NCBI GenBank assembly: GCA_963732365.1
Contig: CAVSZC010000005.1
Span: forward strand, 310,001 to 374,000
Direction: 5' to 3'
DNA length: 64,000 nt
Origin: SR-FBR-E99 sp963732365
Lineage (GTDB): Bacteria > Bacteroidota > Bacteroidia > Bacteroidales > VadinHA17
Of this stretch, positions 43,128 through 52,662 are shown piece after piece (position 1 is the first letter of the stretch; the number at the start of each line of letters is the position of its first letter). A program made the position numbers and the translations under genes. The notes below the pieces were generated by a model. The model saw only the letters and a list, made by a program, of their open reading frames with translations, was not told where the DNA came from and did not search any database.

Positions 43128-45013
43128 AAAAAGAACGGAGAGACTCGATTATTGAAAAAGCTTCCAGGCAGGTTGGACCGGGAGTATTCTATTCGACCAT
43201 TGTTGTTGTCGCTTCATTTCTGCCGGTGTTTATGCTGACAGGAATGGAGGGAAAAATGTTCCATCCGCTGGCATTTACAAAGACTTTCATCCTGCTGATA
43301 GATGCTTTTCTGGCAATTACGCTCACCCCTGTGCTGATCAGTTTCTTCCTGAAAGGAAAGCTCAAAAAGGAGTCTGCTAATCCCGTTAACCGCTTCAGTG
43401 AGCGCATATATACTCCCGTGCTCAGGTTATGTCTCAGGTACCGTAAAACAACCCTTGGAATAAATATCGTCGCTTTGCTGATCAGCATCCCGCTCTTATT
43501 CAGGATGGGTACAGAGTTTATTCCGCCGCTTGATGAGGGATCTCTGCTGTTCATGCCTGTCACCCTCCCCGATGTTTCCAACAGTGAGATCAAGAGGATT
43601 CTTCAGGTTCAGGACAAGATAATAAAATCCTTCCCGGAGGTCGACAATGTTCTCGGCAAAGCCGGCAGGGCAAACAGCGCCACAGACAACTCACCGATAA
43701 GCATGATTGAGACGATCATCCTGCTCAAACCACGCGATGAATGGCGTCCCGGTTTGACCAAGGAGGACCTCCTGCTAGAGATGAATGCCCGGTTGCAGAT
43801 CCCCGGAGTGGTAAACGGCTGGACCCAGCCTATTATCAACAGGATCAATATGCTGTCGACAGGTGTGCGTACCGATGTGGGACTAAAAGTCTACGGTCAG
43901 GATCTTGACTCGATCTGGTTCCTCTCAAACGAACTGAAGAACCATCTTTCCGGTATAAAAGGGGTTTCAGATCTCTACGTCGATCCTGTAACCGGAGGCA
44001 AGTTCATTGACATCATGATACGACGCGACGAGATCGGCCGGCACGGGCTCAGCGTCGATGAAGTAAACAGGGTTGTTGAATCTGCCCTCGGAGGGGTAAA
44101 TGTAACAACCACAATTGAGGGCAGGCAGAGATTTAACGTTAACGTGCGGTTTGCCCAGGAATACCGGCACAGTCTCGAGGAGATCAGACGAACCCTGGTG
44201 CAAAGTCCCGTCTCCGGCCCCATCCCTCTTTCAGCTGTCGCAGACATCTCAATAACTGAAGGGCCTGCTATGGTGACCTCGGAAAATGCCATGCTTCGCG
44301 GTGCAGTACTGTTTAATGTAAGGGACCGCGATCTCGGGAGCACCGTAAAAGAATGCAAACAGAAACTGGAAGAGATCATCAAGTCACTCCCTAAGGGATA
44401 TTACCTCGAATGGAGCGGCCAGTATGAAAACCAGCTAAGGGTGAACCGCAAGCTGATGGTTATAATACCGATCGTCATCTTCATCATCCTTATGGTGGTT
44501 TACTTCACATACCGTTCCTTCAAGGAGGCCCTGCTGACGCTTATTACCGTTCCTTTCGCACTTATGGGCGGCGTATTCATAATATGGTTCTATAATATAA
44601 ATATGTCAGTGGCTGTGGCTGTCGGGTTCATAGCACTCTTCGGAATGGCCATTGAGACCTCGATGCTGATGACTATTTACCTGAACGAAGCCATGAAGGA
44701 AATGCTGGCCGTAAGCAGGGAGAAATATGTCCCGTTGACTTATGGAGATATCCGGCAGGGCGTCATAAATGGGGCAGTCAAACGGTTGAGACCGAAGATA
44801 ATGACGGTATCTGTATCGTTGTTCGGGTTGTTCCCGGTACTGTGGGCATCGGGAGCAGGAAGCGATGTGATGCTTCCGATTACCCTGCCTCTTATCGGCG
44901 GCCTGTTCACTTCCACTATCCATGTTCTGCTTGTCACTCCGGTGATTTTCGAAATATCGAAGGAGTATGAACTGGCAAAACACGGGACGGTTAACATCTT
45001 TGACACTAAATAG
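43124..45013 (+). CDS. cusA: CusA-type heavy-metal RND efflux pump, C-terminal part
   Basis: The 629 residues continue the pump from the linker: RRDSIIEKASRQVGPGVFYS, VFMLTGMEGKMFHPLAFTKTF, ALLISIPLLFRMGTEFIPPLDEGSLLFMPV, ISMIETIILLKPRDEW, GVVNGWTQPIINRINML, TGVRTDVGLKVYG, the second porter domain, and TM8-TM12 (IIPIVIFIILMVVYF, LITVPFALMGGVFIIW, VAVGFIALFGMAIE). Everything needed for the second half is there. Its ATG lies in the TGA of the first half (ATGA), so translational coupling could give two chains. The six A bases just after the ATG are a possible site of a sequencing slip, but the linker before it also leaves a 20-base window. The following adaptor starts 29 bases later. Confidence 0.85.
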   Translation: MKKERRDSIIEKASRQVGPGVFYSTIVVVASFLPVFMLTGMEGKMFHPLAFTKTFILLIDAFLAITLTPVLISFFLKGKLKKESANPVNRFSERIYTPVLRLCLRYRKTTLGINIVALLISIPLLFRMGTEFIPPLDEGSLLFMPVTLPDVSNSEIKRILQVQDKIIKSFPEVDNVLGKAGRANSATDNSPISMIETIILLKPRDEWRPGLTKEDLLLEMNARLQIPGVVNGWTQPIINRINMLSTGVRTDVGLKVYGQDLDSIWFLSNELKNHLSGIKGVSDLYVDPVTGGKFIDIMIRRDEIGRHGLSVDEVNRVVESALGGVNVTTTIEGRQRFNVNVRFAQEYRHSLEEIRRTLVQSPVSGPIPLSAVADISITEGPAMVTSENAMLRGAVLFNVRDRDLGSTVKECKQKLEEIIKSLPKGYYLEWSGQYENQLRVNRKLMVIIPIVIFIILMVVYFTYRSFKEALLTLITVPFALMGGVFIIWFYNINMSVAVAVGFIALFGMAIETSMLMTIYLNEAMKEMLAVSREKYVPLTYGDIRQGVINGAVKRLRPKIMTVSVSLFGLFPVLWASGAGSDVMLPITLPLIGGLFTSTIHVLLVTPVIFEISKEYELAKHGTVNIFDTK

Positions 45014-45042
45014 AATGGCAATAGCAATACATACTTTGCAGC

Positions 45043-46359
45043 ATGCAGCATAAATATCTCAAAATAGCAGGATTATCGGCTTTGGTGCTGCTGATATTTA
45101 TTCTGACAGCCCTCTCGTTCAGGGGTCAGGACAAGAATAGCGGGGCAAAGAGACATGCTGAAGAGGCAACGCAGTACGTTTGCTCAATGCATCCTCAGGT
45201 AATCAGGGATGGTCCGGGCGATTGTCCTGTCTGTGGCATGTTCCTGATCGAACTTATCGCCCTTGATGATAACAAATACGACTCCTCTCTGACAGATATT
45301 GTCCGTCCGGTAAACGAGTCGGTGCTGGCCTCAGTGAGAACTGTGATACCCGAAAAAATCTCACTTCCCTTAGTCATTGAGGCTTCCGGCATTGTGAATT
45401 ATGATCCCCGGAAAATACAGACAATAAGTGCCCGTTTCGGAGGCGTGATTGAAAAGTCGTTTGTCAGGTACCAGTTCCAGTACATAAGGAAAGGAGACAA
45501 GATCTTCGAGATTTTTGCTCCGAACATTTATGATGACCGCTGGAACTATGTAAGGCTTATCCAGACCTACCCTGACAGGGAAGATCTTACAGCCGAGGCC
45601 CTTGAATGGTTCAGGCTCATCGGACTCACGAAGGGACAGATTGATACTCTTAAGAAAACAATCAGGCCTGGTTATTATTTCGCTGTATACAGCCCCGCCG
45701 AGGGGTATGCGGTAAGCCTCGATTTCAATCCCGAGACATTCTTTTCCGCAGGGGACGAAAAGGAAAGCCTCTCAGGGGGCTTGTCACAGGGATCAGGCGG
45801 TGTGGGGCTCACTGACGGAAAAAGTGTTGAGACCGGGGACCCGTTGTTCAGACTTGCCGATGTCAGGGCGCTGCTGGTTGAGCTGAAAGTTAAGACTGAG
45901 GAGGGTACGTTGCTGAGAAGGGGACAAACAGTCACCCTGTCCGATCCAGTGTTCCCGGACAGGCACCTTACCGGAGTCATAGACCAGCTGGAACCTCTCA
46001 ACGGAGGAATATTCCAGTCGGTAAGGGTTTACATCAGGGATGACGAGAAGATTCTTTCACCCGGCAGACAGGTTCAGGCAAGCATCGTAATTGGCGAGAG
46101 GGACGGTTTGTGGGTTCCGGCGTCAGCAGTGGTTAATCTCGGGACACGAAGCGCAGTAATGGTACGCAACAATGATAAATTCATTCCGGTTGAGGTCGGG
46201 ACCGGGGTTGAAGCAGATGGTAAAATTGAGATTCTATGGGGGATTGACGCAACTTCGGAAATTGCCGAGAAGGCTTTATTACTAATTGACAGCGATGGCT
46301 TTATCTCTCCCGGCCGGGAGGTGGCAGGGGAAAATGAAATCCATCACAATTCAGAGTAA
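45043..46359 (+). CDS. cusB: CusB-type periplasmic adaptor with heavy-metal-binding domain
   Basis: Membrane-fusion protein of 438 residues linking the RND pump to an outer-membrane channel. An N-terminal membrane anchor (IAGLSALVLLIFILTALSF) is followed by a heavy-metal-binding domain with CSMHP and CPVCGM (about residues 46-66), then the adaptor core: RFGGVIEKSFV barrel strands, a hairpin, YFAVYSPAEGYAV lipoyl-like half, and DPLFRLADVRALLVELKV with the C-terminal WVPASAVVNLG. The metal-binding domain and the CusA neighbour point to copper or silver efflux. The outer-membrane factor is not in the window. The gene follows cusA by 29 bases and precedes a second adaptor by 16. Confidence 0.9.
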   Translation: MQHKYLKIAGLSALVLLIFILTALSFRGQDKNSGAKRHAEEATQYVCSMHPQVIRDGPGDCPVCGMFLIELIALDDNKYDSSLTDIVRPVNESVLASVRTVIPEKISLPLVIEASGIVNYDPRKIQTISARFGGVIEKSFVRYQFQYIRKGDKIFEIFAPNIYDDRWNYVRLIQTYPDREDLTAEALEWFRLIGLTKGQIDTLKKTIRPGYYFAVYSPAEGYAVSLDFNPETFFSAGDEKESLSGGLSQGSGGVGLTDGKSVETGDPLFRLADVRALLVELKVKTEEGTLLRRGQTVTLSDPVFPDRHLTGVIDQLEPLNGGIFQSVRVYIRDDEKILSPGRQVQASIVIGERDGLWVPASAVVNLGTRSAVMVRNNDKFIPVEVGTGVEADGKIEILWGIDATSEIAEKALLLIDSDGFISPGREVAGENEIHHNSE

Positions 46360-46375
46360 ATAACAGTCAGATAAT

Positions 46376-47545
46376 ATGAAAGCGTATAATATAAGTATTA
46401 TTCAGTCGGTTATCCTGGCAGTCCTGCTGGTAATGCTTTCCTGTAAGGCCGGTCAGGAGGAGAAGACCCCCGGTGCACCTGGGGAGGCTGCCACCGACAT
46501 CTCAGGCACGGTGGTCGAGGCGGCCCCCGTCAGTCATATAATGCTGAGCGAAGCACAGCTTCAGCTCGCAAATATAAGTACCGCTGTGGCAAGGACAGGG
46601 ACAATCGGACAGGAACTTTCCTTAACAGCGGTTCTTAAGGTCAATGAGAAGAGTGCAGCCACAGTAAGCTCTCGTGTTCCCGGAAGAATAGAGAAACTCT
46701 ATTTCAAAAATACGGGTGAGACAGTAAAAAAAGGAGACAAGCTATATGATTTTTTCAGTGAGGAGCTTGTTACTGTTCAGCGTGAGTATATGAGGCTTGA
46801 AAGCAATAACTGGAACTTCTCGGCACGATACGAACCAAGCCTGGCAGTAAGAGAAAAGCTGGAGAGAATGGGGATGACAGAGTTGCAGATCAGGCAACTT
46901 GCTGCCGACAGTAAAATACTGTTCACCCTTCCTATATACAGTCCCGTGTCAGGAAAAATAAGGAGTGTAAATATCTCAGAAGGTGAATATGTAGAAGAAG
47001 GCCAGACACTCTTTGAACTTGCAGACGACGTTAATCTGTGGGTTGAAGCTCTTGCCTACCCGTATGATACAAGGTTCATCAGGCCCGGAATGGATGCTGA
47101 GGTGCTGATACCCTCTGCAGGGGAAGCCCCAATAGACTGTAAAATTGATTTTGTAAATCCATCCATGGAAAATGGAAAGAACATAAGCCTGGTCAGGGTA
47201 CTTATCAACAATCCTGGCAGAACTCTTCACCCGGGAATGCTGGCAATACTGAAAGTGAGGGCGCAGACCAGTCGCGGGGTGGTGATCCCGGCCTCTGCAG
47301 TTATGCGAAGCAAAGGAGGGGAAAGGGTCTGGGTCAGGGAAGAATGCGGAGGATTTTCAGTAAGACCGGTGATCTCCGGTATGCAGGCAGGTGACTCGAT
47401 ATTAATCATTTCCGGATTGAAGGAATCTGAGGTAGTAGCAGCAACAGGAGTGTATCTTCTTGACAGTGAGCGTATACTGAAAGAAGGCCCCGAATTGCCC
47501 GGTGAAACAGAGATGGTTAACAAGAGTGTCGCCGGCTTGAATTAG
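46376..47545 (+). CDS. second RND adaptor, lipoprotein
   Basis: A further membrane-fusion protein of 389 residues, anchored as a lipoprotein (LAVLLVMLSC, Cys near 23). Core motifs are VSSRVPGRIEKLYFKNTGETVKKGDKLYDF (the lipoyl half, here read in part), IYSPVSGKIRSVNISEGEYVEEGQ, LWVEALAYPYDTRFI, and the C-terminal VVIPASAVMRSKGGERVWV. It lacks the N-terminal metal-binding domain of the first adaptor. Two adaptors for one pump occur in some heavy-metal loci of this phylum, where one may bind metal and one may dock the channel; this is inference. The stop overlaps a non-coding lead-in to the FISUMP gene. Confidence 0.88.
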   Translation: MKAYNISIIQSVILAVLLVMLSCKAGQEEKTPGAPGEAATDISGTVVEAAPVSHIMLSEAQLQLANISTAVARTGTIGQELSLTAVLKVNEKSAATVSSRVPGRIEKLYFKNTGETVKKGDKLYDFFSEELVTVQREYMRLESNNWNFSARYEPSLAVREKLERMGMTELQIRQLAADSKILFTLPIYSPVSGKIRSVNISEGEYVEEGQTLFELADDVNLWVEALAYPYDTRFIRPGMDAEVLIPSAGEAPIDCKIDFVNPSMENGKNISLVRVLINNPGRTLHPGMLAILKVRAQTSRGVVIPASAVMRSKGGERVWVREECGGFSVRPVISGMQAGDSILIISGLKESEVVAATGVYLLDSERILKEGPELPGETEMVNKSVAGLN

Positions 47546-47592
47546 TGTGTTTAAGAATAAAATATTGTAGCGGAGTCAATAAAAATGAAATT

Positions 47593-48276
47593 ATGAAGAG
47601 AGCAAAAATCAACAGATTTTCAATAACCTCAGGTATGATGCTCATGATTCTGAGCCTCAGCCTGAACGCCCAGACAATACGGGATATGGACGGGAATACT
47701 TACAGGACAGTTACTTATGGCGTTCAGGTTTGGACGGTCCCGAATCTGAACGTGTCACACTTCAGGAACGGGGACACCATTCCGGAAGCAAGGAGCGAAG
47801 AGGAGTGGTCAAAAGCTGCAGAAGCCGGAGAGCCTGCATGGTGTTATCAGGATAATAATCCGGCAAACGGTAACAGGTATGGAAAGCTGTACAACTGGTA
47901 CGCTGTCAATGATCCGAGAGGTCTCGCCCCTGAAGGCTGGCATATTCCAACCAATAACGACTGGAGGACCCTGGTAAAAAACCTTAACGGGGTCGATATG
48001 GCGGGAAGCGGCCTTAAAAGTACTTCCAGTGTGTGGAAATCGAGACCCGGCACGAATAAGATAGGTTTTGAAGGTATCCCCGGAGGCTACCGTCAGGCGA
48101 AAGGCAAATTCACCGAACTGGGCTACTCCTGCCGTTGGTGGTCTGATTCAGCCCCGGTGGAGATGCAGCCCTCAGGCCAGATATATTCAGTTGTGCTGGA
48201 TGATAGCAGTGTTGAAGTAAAATACCTGTTATCTGATAAAGGAGCAGGCTATTCGGTCAGATGTGAAAAGGACTAG
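47593..48276 (+). CDS. FISUMP (Fibrobacter succinogenes major paralogous) domain protein
   Basis: This protein of 227 residues, from the ATG at 47593, has a signal peptide (ISRSTSGMM-like region: SGMMLMILSLSLNA cut before QTIR). The mature part is one FISUMP domain: DMDGNTYRTVTYGVQVWTVPNL, GKLYNWYAVND, LAPEGWHIPTNNDWRTLVKNL, SCRWWSDSAP and GYSVRCEKD. The domain is probably a secreted lectin-like or structural fold; its biochemical role is not known. An upstream in-frame start at 47545 would lack a proper signal. It stands between the metal-efflux genes and the multicopper oxidase, perhaps by chance. Confidence 0.85.
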   Translation: MKRAKINRFSITSGMMLMILSLSLNAQTIRDMDGNTYRTVTYGVQVWTVPNLNVSHFRNGDTIPEARSEEEWSKAAEAGEPAWCYQDNNPANGNRYGKLYNWYAVNDPRGLAPEGWHIPTNNDWRTLVKNLNGVDMAGSGLKSTSSVWKSRPGTNKIGFEGIPGGYRQAKGKFTELGYSCRWWSDSAPVEMQPSGQIYSVVLDDSSVEVKYLLSDKGAGYSVRCEKD

Positions 48277-48351
48277 CAGAAGATGAAATCAGTTACGAAT
48301 TTTTAACATACAGAAAATTTATTCACATGTAATACTAATTCAATTACGCCT

Positions 48352-51300
48352 ATGAAATCAAAAGTTTACTCCAAATGCGTATTTATCCTGGTTGCTTTTA
48401 TGGCGGGCCAGATAAATCTGTATTCGCAGATTATCGGACCTGCTTCGGTATGCGAAGGAACTACCGGTGTGGCATATACCGCACCTGCAGGCATGGCAGC
48501 CTATCACTGGGTTGTCCCTGGTGGATTCACCTGGGTTGAGGGTGCCACTCCAGATATAATACTAATAGACTGGACTGCGAGAGGCGCATATACCCTTAGC
48601 GTCCATGATAGTGTGAACGCGCCAATAACACTGGATGTTACGATCCATCCTAAGGCTGCAATTACCGGACCTCTTGATTCCATGACCGGCATGCCGGCCA
48701 CGCTCGGATTCGGGGCAACAACTGGACAGGGTTACAAAACAGAGCCTGGTATGGGTCCCTACACCTGGGCCGTTTCTGCCGATGGAGCAATTATCAACGG
48801 GGCAGGAAGCGATTCCATAACTGTAGACTGGACAGGAGTCAAATCACAGCAAAGTGTAAGCGTGATCCTGACAGATCCGAACGGTTGTTCAGATACTCAG
48901 TTGACACTTGTTGTCAACTACTTTCCATATGCCGGCCCCATCAACCCGGCAACCATACCTCAGTTTGTAGACCCCCTGCCCCATTTTGCTGCCGGGCTAA
49001 GGGTCAATGCCAAAAACGGGGGTAACCTTATCATTAAAACTGTTCCTGTAAAGCAGGTTGCACTGCCCAATGGCATGACCGTGGGTAACGGTACAATCGG
49101 CAATGCTTCTACCCCGGATGCGGGTAAAGGAAATTATGCCGCCTATGCCATATCAAGGGATAATGGCAAGACCTGGGGCATACCTATGTGGCCTGCCCAG
49201 ACAATAGAGGCCAGACAGGGCAATCAACTTACAATTCAGTACATCAATGGACTCTCAGGCCTGACTTATGACCATTTCAACATTCTGGCTGATCAGACTC
49301 TTATGATGAACGGTTATCCGATGCCCGTATCACCTCTTACGGAACCATACCTGGGCCAGATACCGATGGTGGTACACCTGCACGGCGGTGAGATACCGTC
49401 AGCTTCTGACGGTGGTCCGAACTCATGGTTTATGCCTGACGGCATAACGAACGGTCCCGGATTTCCCGCCGGAGCCTCAAGCCTGGTAACCTATCCAAAT
49501 CAGCAGGAAGCGGCTACTATATGGTACCATCCGCACGATGACGGACTTACCCGCATCAACGTTTATACAGGATTGGCCGGATACTATTTCCTGAGGGGCG
49601 AAGACGAGGAATTGGTTATGCTCCCCGGATGGTCTGGTGATGACATGGTTGTGGAGGCCACTCCTGCAGGTAAGACTCCGACATTTAACGGGGCCAATGC
49701 CTATCTTCCTGAAGTGGAATTGGCTATTCAGGACCGCATGTTTGATATTAACGGTGCCCTTTACTGGCCGGTGGCGCCTCCTAATCCCGAACTTCATCCA
49801 TTCTGGACGCCGGAGTTTATCGGCGACATATTTGTGGTAAACGGCAAGACATGGCCCTACCTTAGTGTTGCTCCGCGCAGGTATCGTTTCCGGATTCTTG
49901 ACGGGTGCAATGCAAGGTGGCTTAATATGTGGCTTGTAGATGCTGCTGACGGTGCTTCACCTGGCCCTGCAATCACTGTTGTGGGCGTTGACGGAGGGTT
50001 GCTGTCGAGCCCTGTAACCCTTGACCCTGTCGGGAGCCAGGCACTTAACATCGGCCCGGGCCAGAGAGCTGATGTTGTAATTGATTTTACCGGCCTGGCT
50101 GGTAAAACATTTACACTTAAGCAGAATGCGAATGCACCCTTCCCGTTTGGTGATCCTGTCGTGGAAGGCCTGACAGACGTGATAATGCAGTTTGTGGTAA
50201 ATGGTTCAATGGTTTCTGCTGCCACCCCAGCTGTACCAAATTCGGGTACTGATAAAAGCCAGGTGCTGCCGAACCTCAGGCCGGCTAATCCTATGGTTAA
50301 GCTTACCGACTTTGCCGGGACAATTGATGCGGCAATTACTCCAGCAGTCCACAGGCAGATTATCCTGAATGAGGTTATGTCATTCGGAGGGCCCGCGGCT
50401 GTGCTGGTGAACAACACCTATTTTGAAGCAGCCCTCGCCATCGCAGGCGATCCCAATGCTGCAGGCGGACCAACGGAGTTTCCAACCGAAGGGACTACCG
50501 AGATAATAGAGATCGCCAACGTCTCTGCTGATGCCCACCCGATGCATATACATCTCATGCAGTGGCAGCTGGTAAGCCGCACGCCGATAGACGATGTGGG
50601 GTATCTGCAGGCATATGCAGAAGCCTGGAGAACTAACAAGCCTGACGTTCCTCCATACCCTGCAGGATCGATGGACTACCCCGGAGGTGCCGGTTCTCCG
50701 TTTGATTACGGTAAAGAGCATGTTAAACCGCCAGCAATACCTATACCTGATGTAGTGAATACAGACGGAGCTGTCGGAGGCAACCCTGCTTTCGGTCCGT
50801 TTATAACCGGTCCGGCAGTCCCTGCCAACCTTGAAGAGATGGGCTGGAAAGACAACGTTACTGTTCCGCCCGGATTTATTTCCAAGTTTGTTATGAGAGT
50901 TGCTCCGACAGACAAACCTGTAAATGCAGCCCCTGCTGACCTGATGTTCCCGTTTGATCCGAGCCTGGGGCCGGGTTATGTATGGCACTGTCACGTTATC
51001 GACCATGAGGACATGAGTATGATGCGTCCGTTGGAAATACTTCCCAGTCCGCTGAGAGCGACATATCCGCAGATCTCAACGCAGCCCATACCCAGAACAG
51101 CCTGTGCCGGTGACGCCATCACATATTCAGTTACGGCAACAAAAGTCACAACTTATCAATGGCAGATCAGCACTGACGGAGGTAAGATATGGACTAACCT
51201 GGCAGATGCGGTTCCCTATTCCGGAACAGCCACATCATCGCTTGGCATAGCTCCTGTCGACCTGTTATTTACCGGTTATAAATACAGGTGCGTACTTACA

Positions 51301-52563
51301 AATGCAACTCCCGGTGAGGTCACGACTTCGAGTCCTGCTCCCCTGACTGTAAACGCCTGTTCTATAAGCGGCACATTGAAATATAACAATGCAACCCTTG
51401 ATCCCCTGGCTGGATTTACTGTTTCGGTCAACGGAGTCAGCGCAGTTACAGATATTGCCGGAGCATATGTAATCAATAACGTTACCTCCGGTGTTTATCC
51501 TGTTGTGGTGACCACTCCTGCACTGCCGGGCGGTATCAATTCAACTGATGCTGGGACAATAAATGGATATGCCCTTGCTCCGTCAGTCATTCCGAACGTC
51601 AGGTTCATGGCAGGCGATGTCGACAACAGCACACTGATTGATGCTCTTGATGCCACAGCCGTCCAGAACAACTTTGTCAATGCCGCTCCATTTATCAGGG
51701 CACCATGGGTGTTCTGGGACGCAGTTGGTTCGGGAGTAGTAAATCCGCCCCCGTTCACGTCTGTCGTAAACGGAGAATCGGTCACAGGGTTTGATATCCT
51801 GGGGATGAGCACTGGCGACTTCAACCGCAGCTTCAGGCCTAATATAGTCGGAGGAGTCTCAAATGTCATACTTGACTTTTCAGGTTCAGTGCTGAGTGTG
51901 CCGGCTACCGGTCCGTTCACCCTTCCGCTTAAGTTATCAGGGGCTTCCCCGATTACGGTCGGAGCCGTTTCACTTATTCTGAATATCCCTTCGAATCTGG
52001 TTTCAGTTCAGGGTGTTTCAATTCCCGGATCAGCCGTCCTGCCCACCTTTAAATCAGCAGGCAACCTGCTGACTGTCGGGTGGAACTCGACGAACCCGAT
52101 CACAGTTGTGCCGGGTGACCCGCTGGTGAATATCACAATGGCTCCGAAGGGCGGATTCACATCCCTGCAGACACTCTCTGTGACCATGGCGATCAACCCG
52201 CTGATCGAGATTGCCGATGCTGCATTCGTACCGATTGTGAGCCCCAGGCTTTCGGTTGATCATGTCATTACGCTTGCACCAGCGACAGCCACAAATCTGA
52301 AGGTTTCCGTATCGCCCAACCCTGCAACGACAAGTATTCTGATAACATATCAGCTGCCTGCCGCCGGGATTGTGAACATGTCGATAGTTACCAGCAAGGG
52401 TGTTGTTGTAAAATCATTGGTCACCAACACAACTATGGGTCCGGGGACTTTTACCCTTTCTGAAGATGTGAGCAAACTGTTGGCCGGTCAGTATAATGTG
52501 AATATTACGCAAACTGTTGCCGGCAAAACGAAATCGGCAACAACCAAGTTTGTGAAGCAGTAA
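48352..52563 (+). CDS. multicopper oxidase, multidomain T9SS-exported
   Basis: A secreted 1403-residue protein. Order: signal peptide to about 25; two PKD/Ig-like modules (about 25-195); multicopper oxidase domains about 205-905 with the four copper blocks VHLHGGEIPSASDGG (~340), IWYHPHDDGLTRIN (~388), AHPMHIHLMQWQ (~730) and VWHCHVIDHEDMSMM (~878); an Ig-like module (~905-1000); a CarboxypepD-like plus dockerin-like segment (AGDVDNSTLIDALDATAVQ); a cohesin-like module (~1165-1300); and a type A T9SS sorting domain (~1315-1403). The last copper block has the type-1 Cys, His at +5 and Met at +10, as in high-potential oxidases such as CotA or CueO. Oxidation of Cu(I) or phenols at the cell surface is likely, alongside the cus genes. 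A good terminator follows. Confidence 0.92.
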   Translation: MKSKVYSKCVFILVAFMAGQINLYSQIIGPASVCEGTTGVAYTAPAGMAAYHWVVPGGFTWVEGATPDIILIDWTARGAYTLSVHDSVNAPITLDVTIHPKAAITGPLDSMTGMPATLGFGATTGQGYKTEPGMGPYTWAVSADGAIINGAGSDSITVDWTGVKSQQSVSVILTDPNGCSDTQLTLVVNYFPYAGPINPATIPQFVDPLPHFAAGLRVNAKNGGNLIIKTVPVKQVALPNGMTVGNGTIGNASTPDAGKGNYAAYAISRDNGKTWGIPMWPAQTIEARQGNQLTIQYINGLSGLTYDHFNILADQTLMMNGYPMPVSPLTEPYLGQIPMVVHLHGGEIPSASDGGPNSWFMPDGITNGPGFPAGASSLVTYPNQQEAATIWYHPHDDGLTRINVYTGLAGYYFLRGEDEELVMLPGWSGDDMVVEATPAGKTPTFNGANAYLPEVELAIQDRMFDINGALYWPVAPPNPELHPFWTPEFIGDIFVVNGKTWPYLSVAPRRYRFRILDGCNARWLNMWLVDAADGASPGPAITVVGVDGGLLSSPVTLDPVGSQALNIGPGQRADVVIDFTGLAGKTFTLKQNANAPFPFGDPVVEGLTDVIMQFVVNGSMVSAATPAVPNSGTDKSQVLPNLRPANPMVKLTDFAGTIDAAITPAVHRQIILNEVMSFGGPAAVLVNNTYFEAALAIAGDPNAAGGPTEFPTEGTTEIIEIANVSADAHPMHIHLMQWQLVSRTPIDDVGYLQAYAEAWRTNKPDVPPYPAGSMDYPGGAGSPFDYGKEHVKPPAIPIPDVVNTDGAVGGNPAFGPFITGPAVPANLEEMGWKDNVTVPPGFISKFVMRVAPTDKPVNAAPADLMFPFDPSLGPGYVWHCHVIDHEDMSMMRPLEILPSPLRATYPQISTQPIPRTACAGDAITYSVTATKVTTYQWQISTDGGKIWTNLADAVPYSGTATSSLGIAPVDLLFTGYKYRCVLTNATPGEVTTSSPAPLTVNACSISGTLKYNNATLDPLAGFTVSVNGVSAVTDIAGAYVINNVTSGVYPVVVTTPALPGGINSTDAGTINGYALAPSVIPNVRFMAGDVDNSTLIDALDATAVQNNFVNAAPFIRAPWVFWDAVGSGVVNPPPFTSVVNGESVTGFDILGMSTGDFNRSFRPNIVGGVSNVILDFSGSVLSVPATGPFTLPLKLSGASPITVGAVSLILNIPSNLVSVQGVSIPGSAVLPTFKSAGNLLTVGWNSTNPITVVPGDPLVNITMAPKGGFTSLQTLSVTMAINPLIEIADAAFVPIVSPRLSVDHVITLAPATATNLKVSVSPNPATTSILITYQLPAAGIVNMSIVTSKGVVVKSLVTNTTMGPGTFTLSEDVSKLLAGQYNVNITQTVAGKTKSATTKFVKQ

Positions 52564-52581
52564 AATATTCTTTGTTTAATT

Positions 52582-52617
52582 AAAGAGGTTGGCCGCAATG
52601 GTCAACCTCTTTTTTTT
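52582..52617 (+). terminator. rho-independent terminator after the multicopper oxidase gene
   Basis: AAAGAGGTTGGCC pairs with GGTCAACCTCTTT (one G-U wobble) over a 5-base loop and is followed by an eight-base T run. It is 18 bases past the stop. Confidence 0.85.
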
Positions 52618-52662
52618 GGTTGGAAGTACGGTGTTATTATAATTTTTACAGCGAGAAAATTG

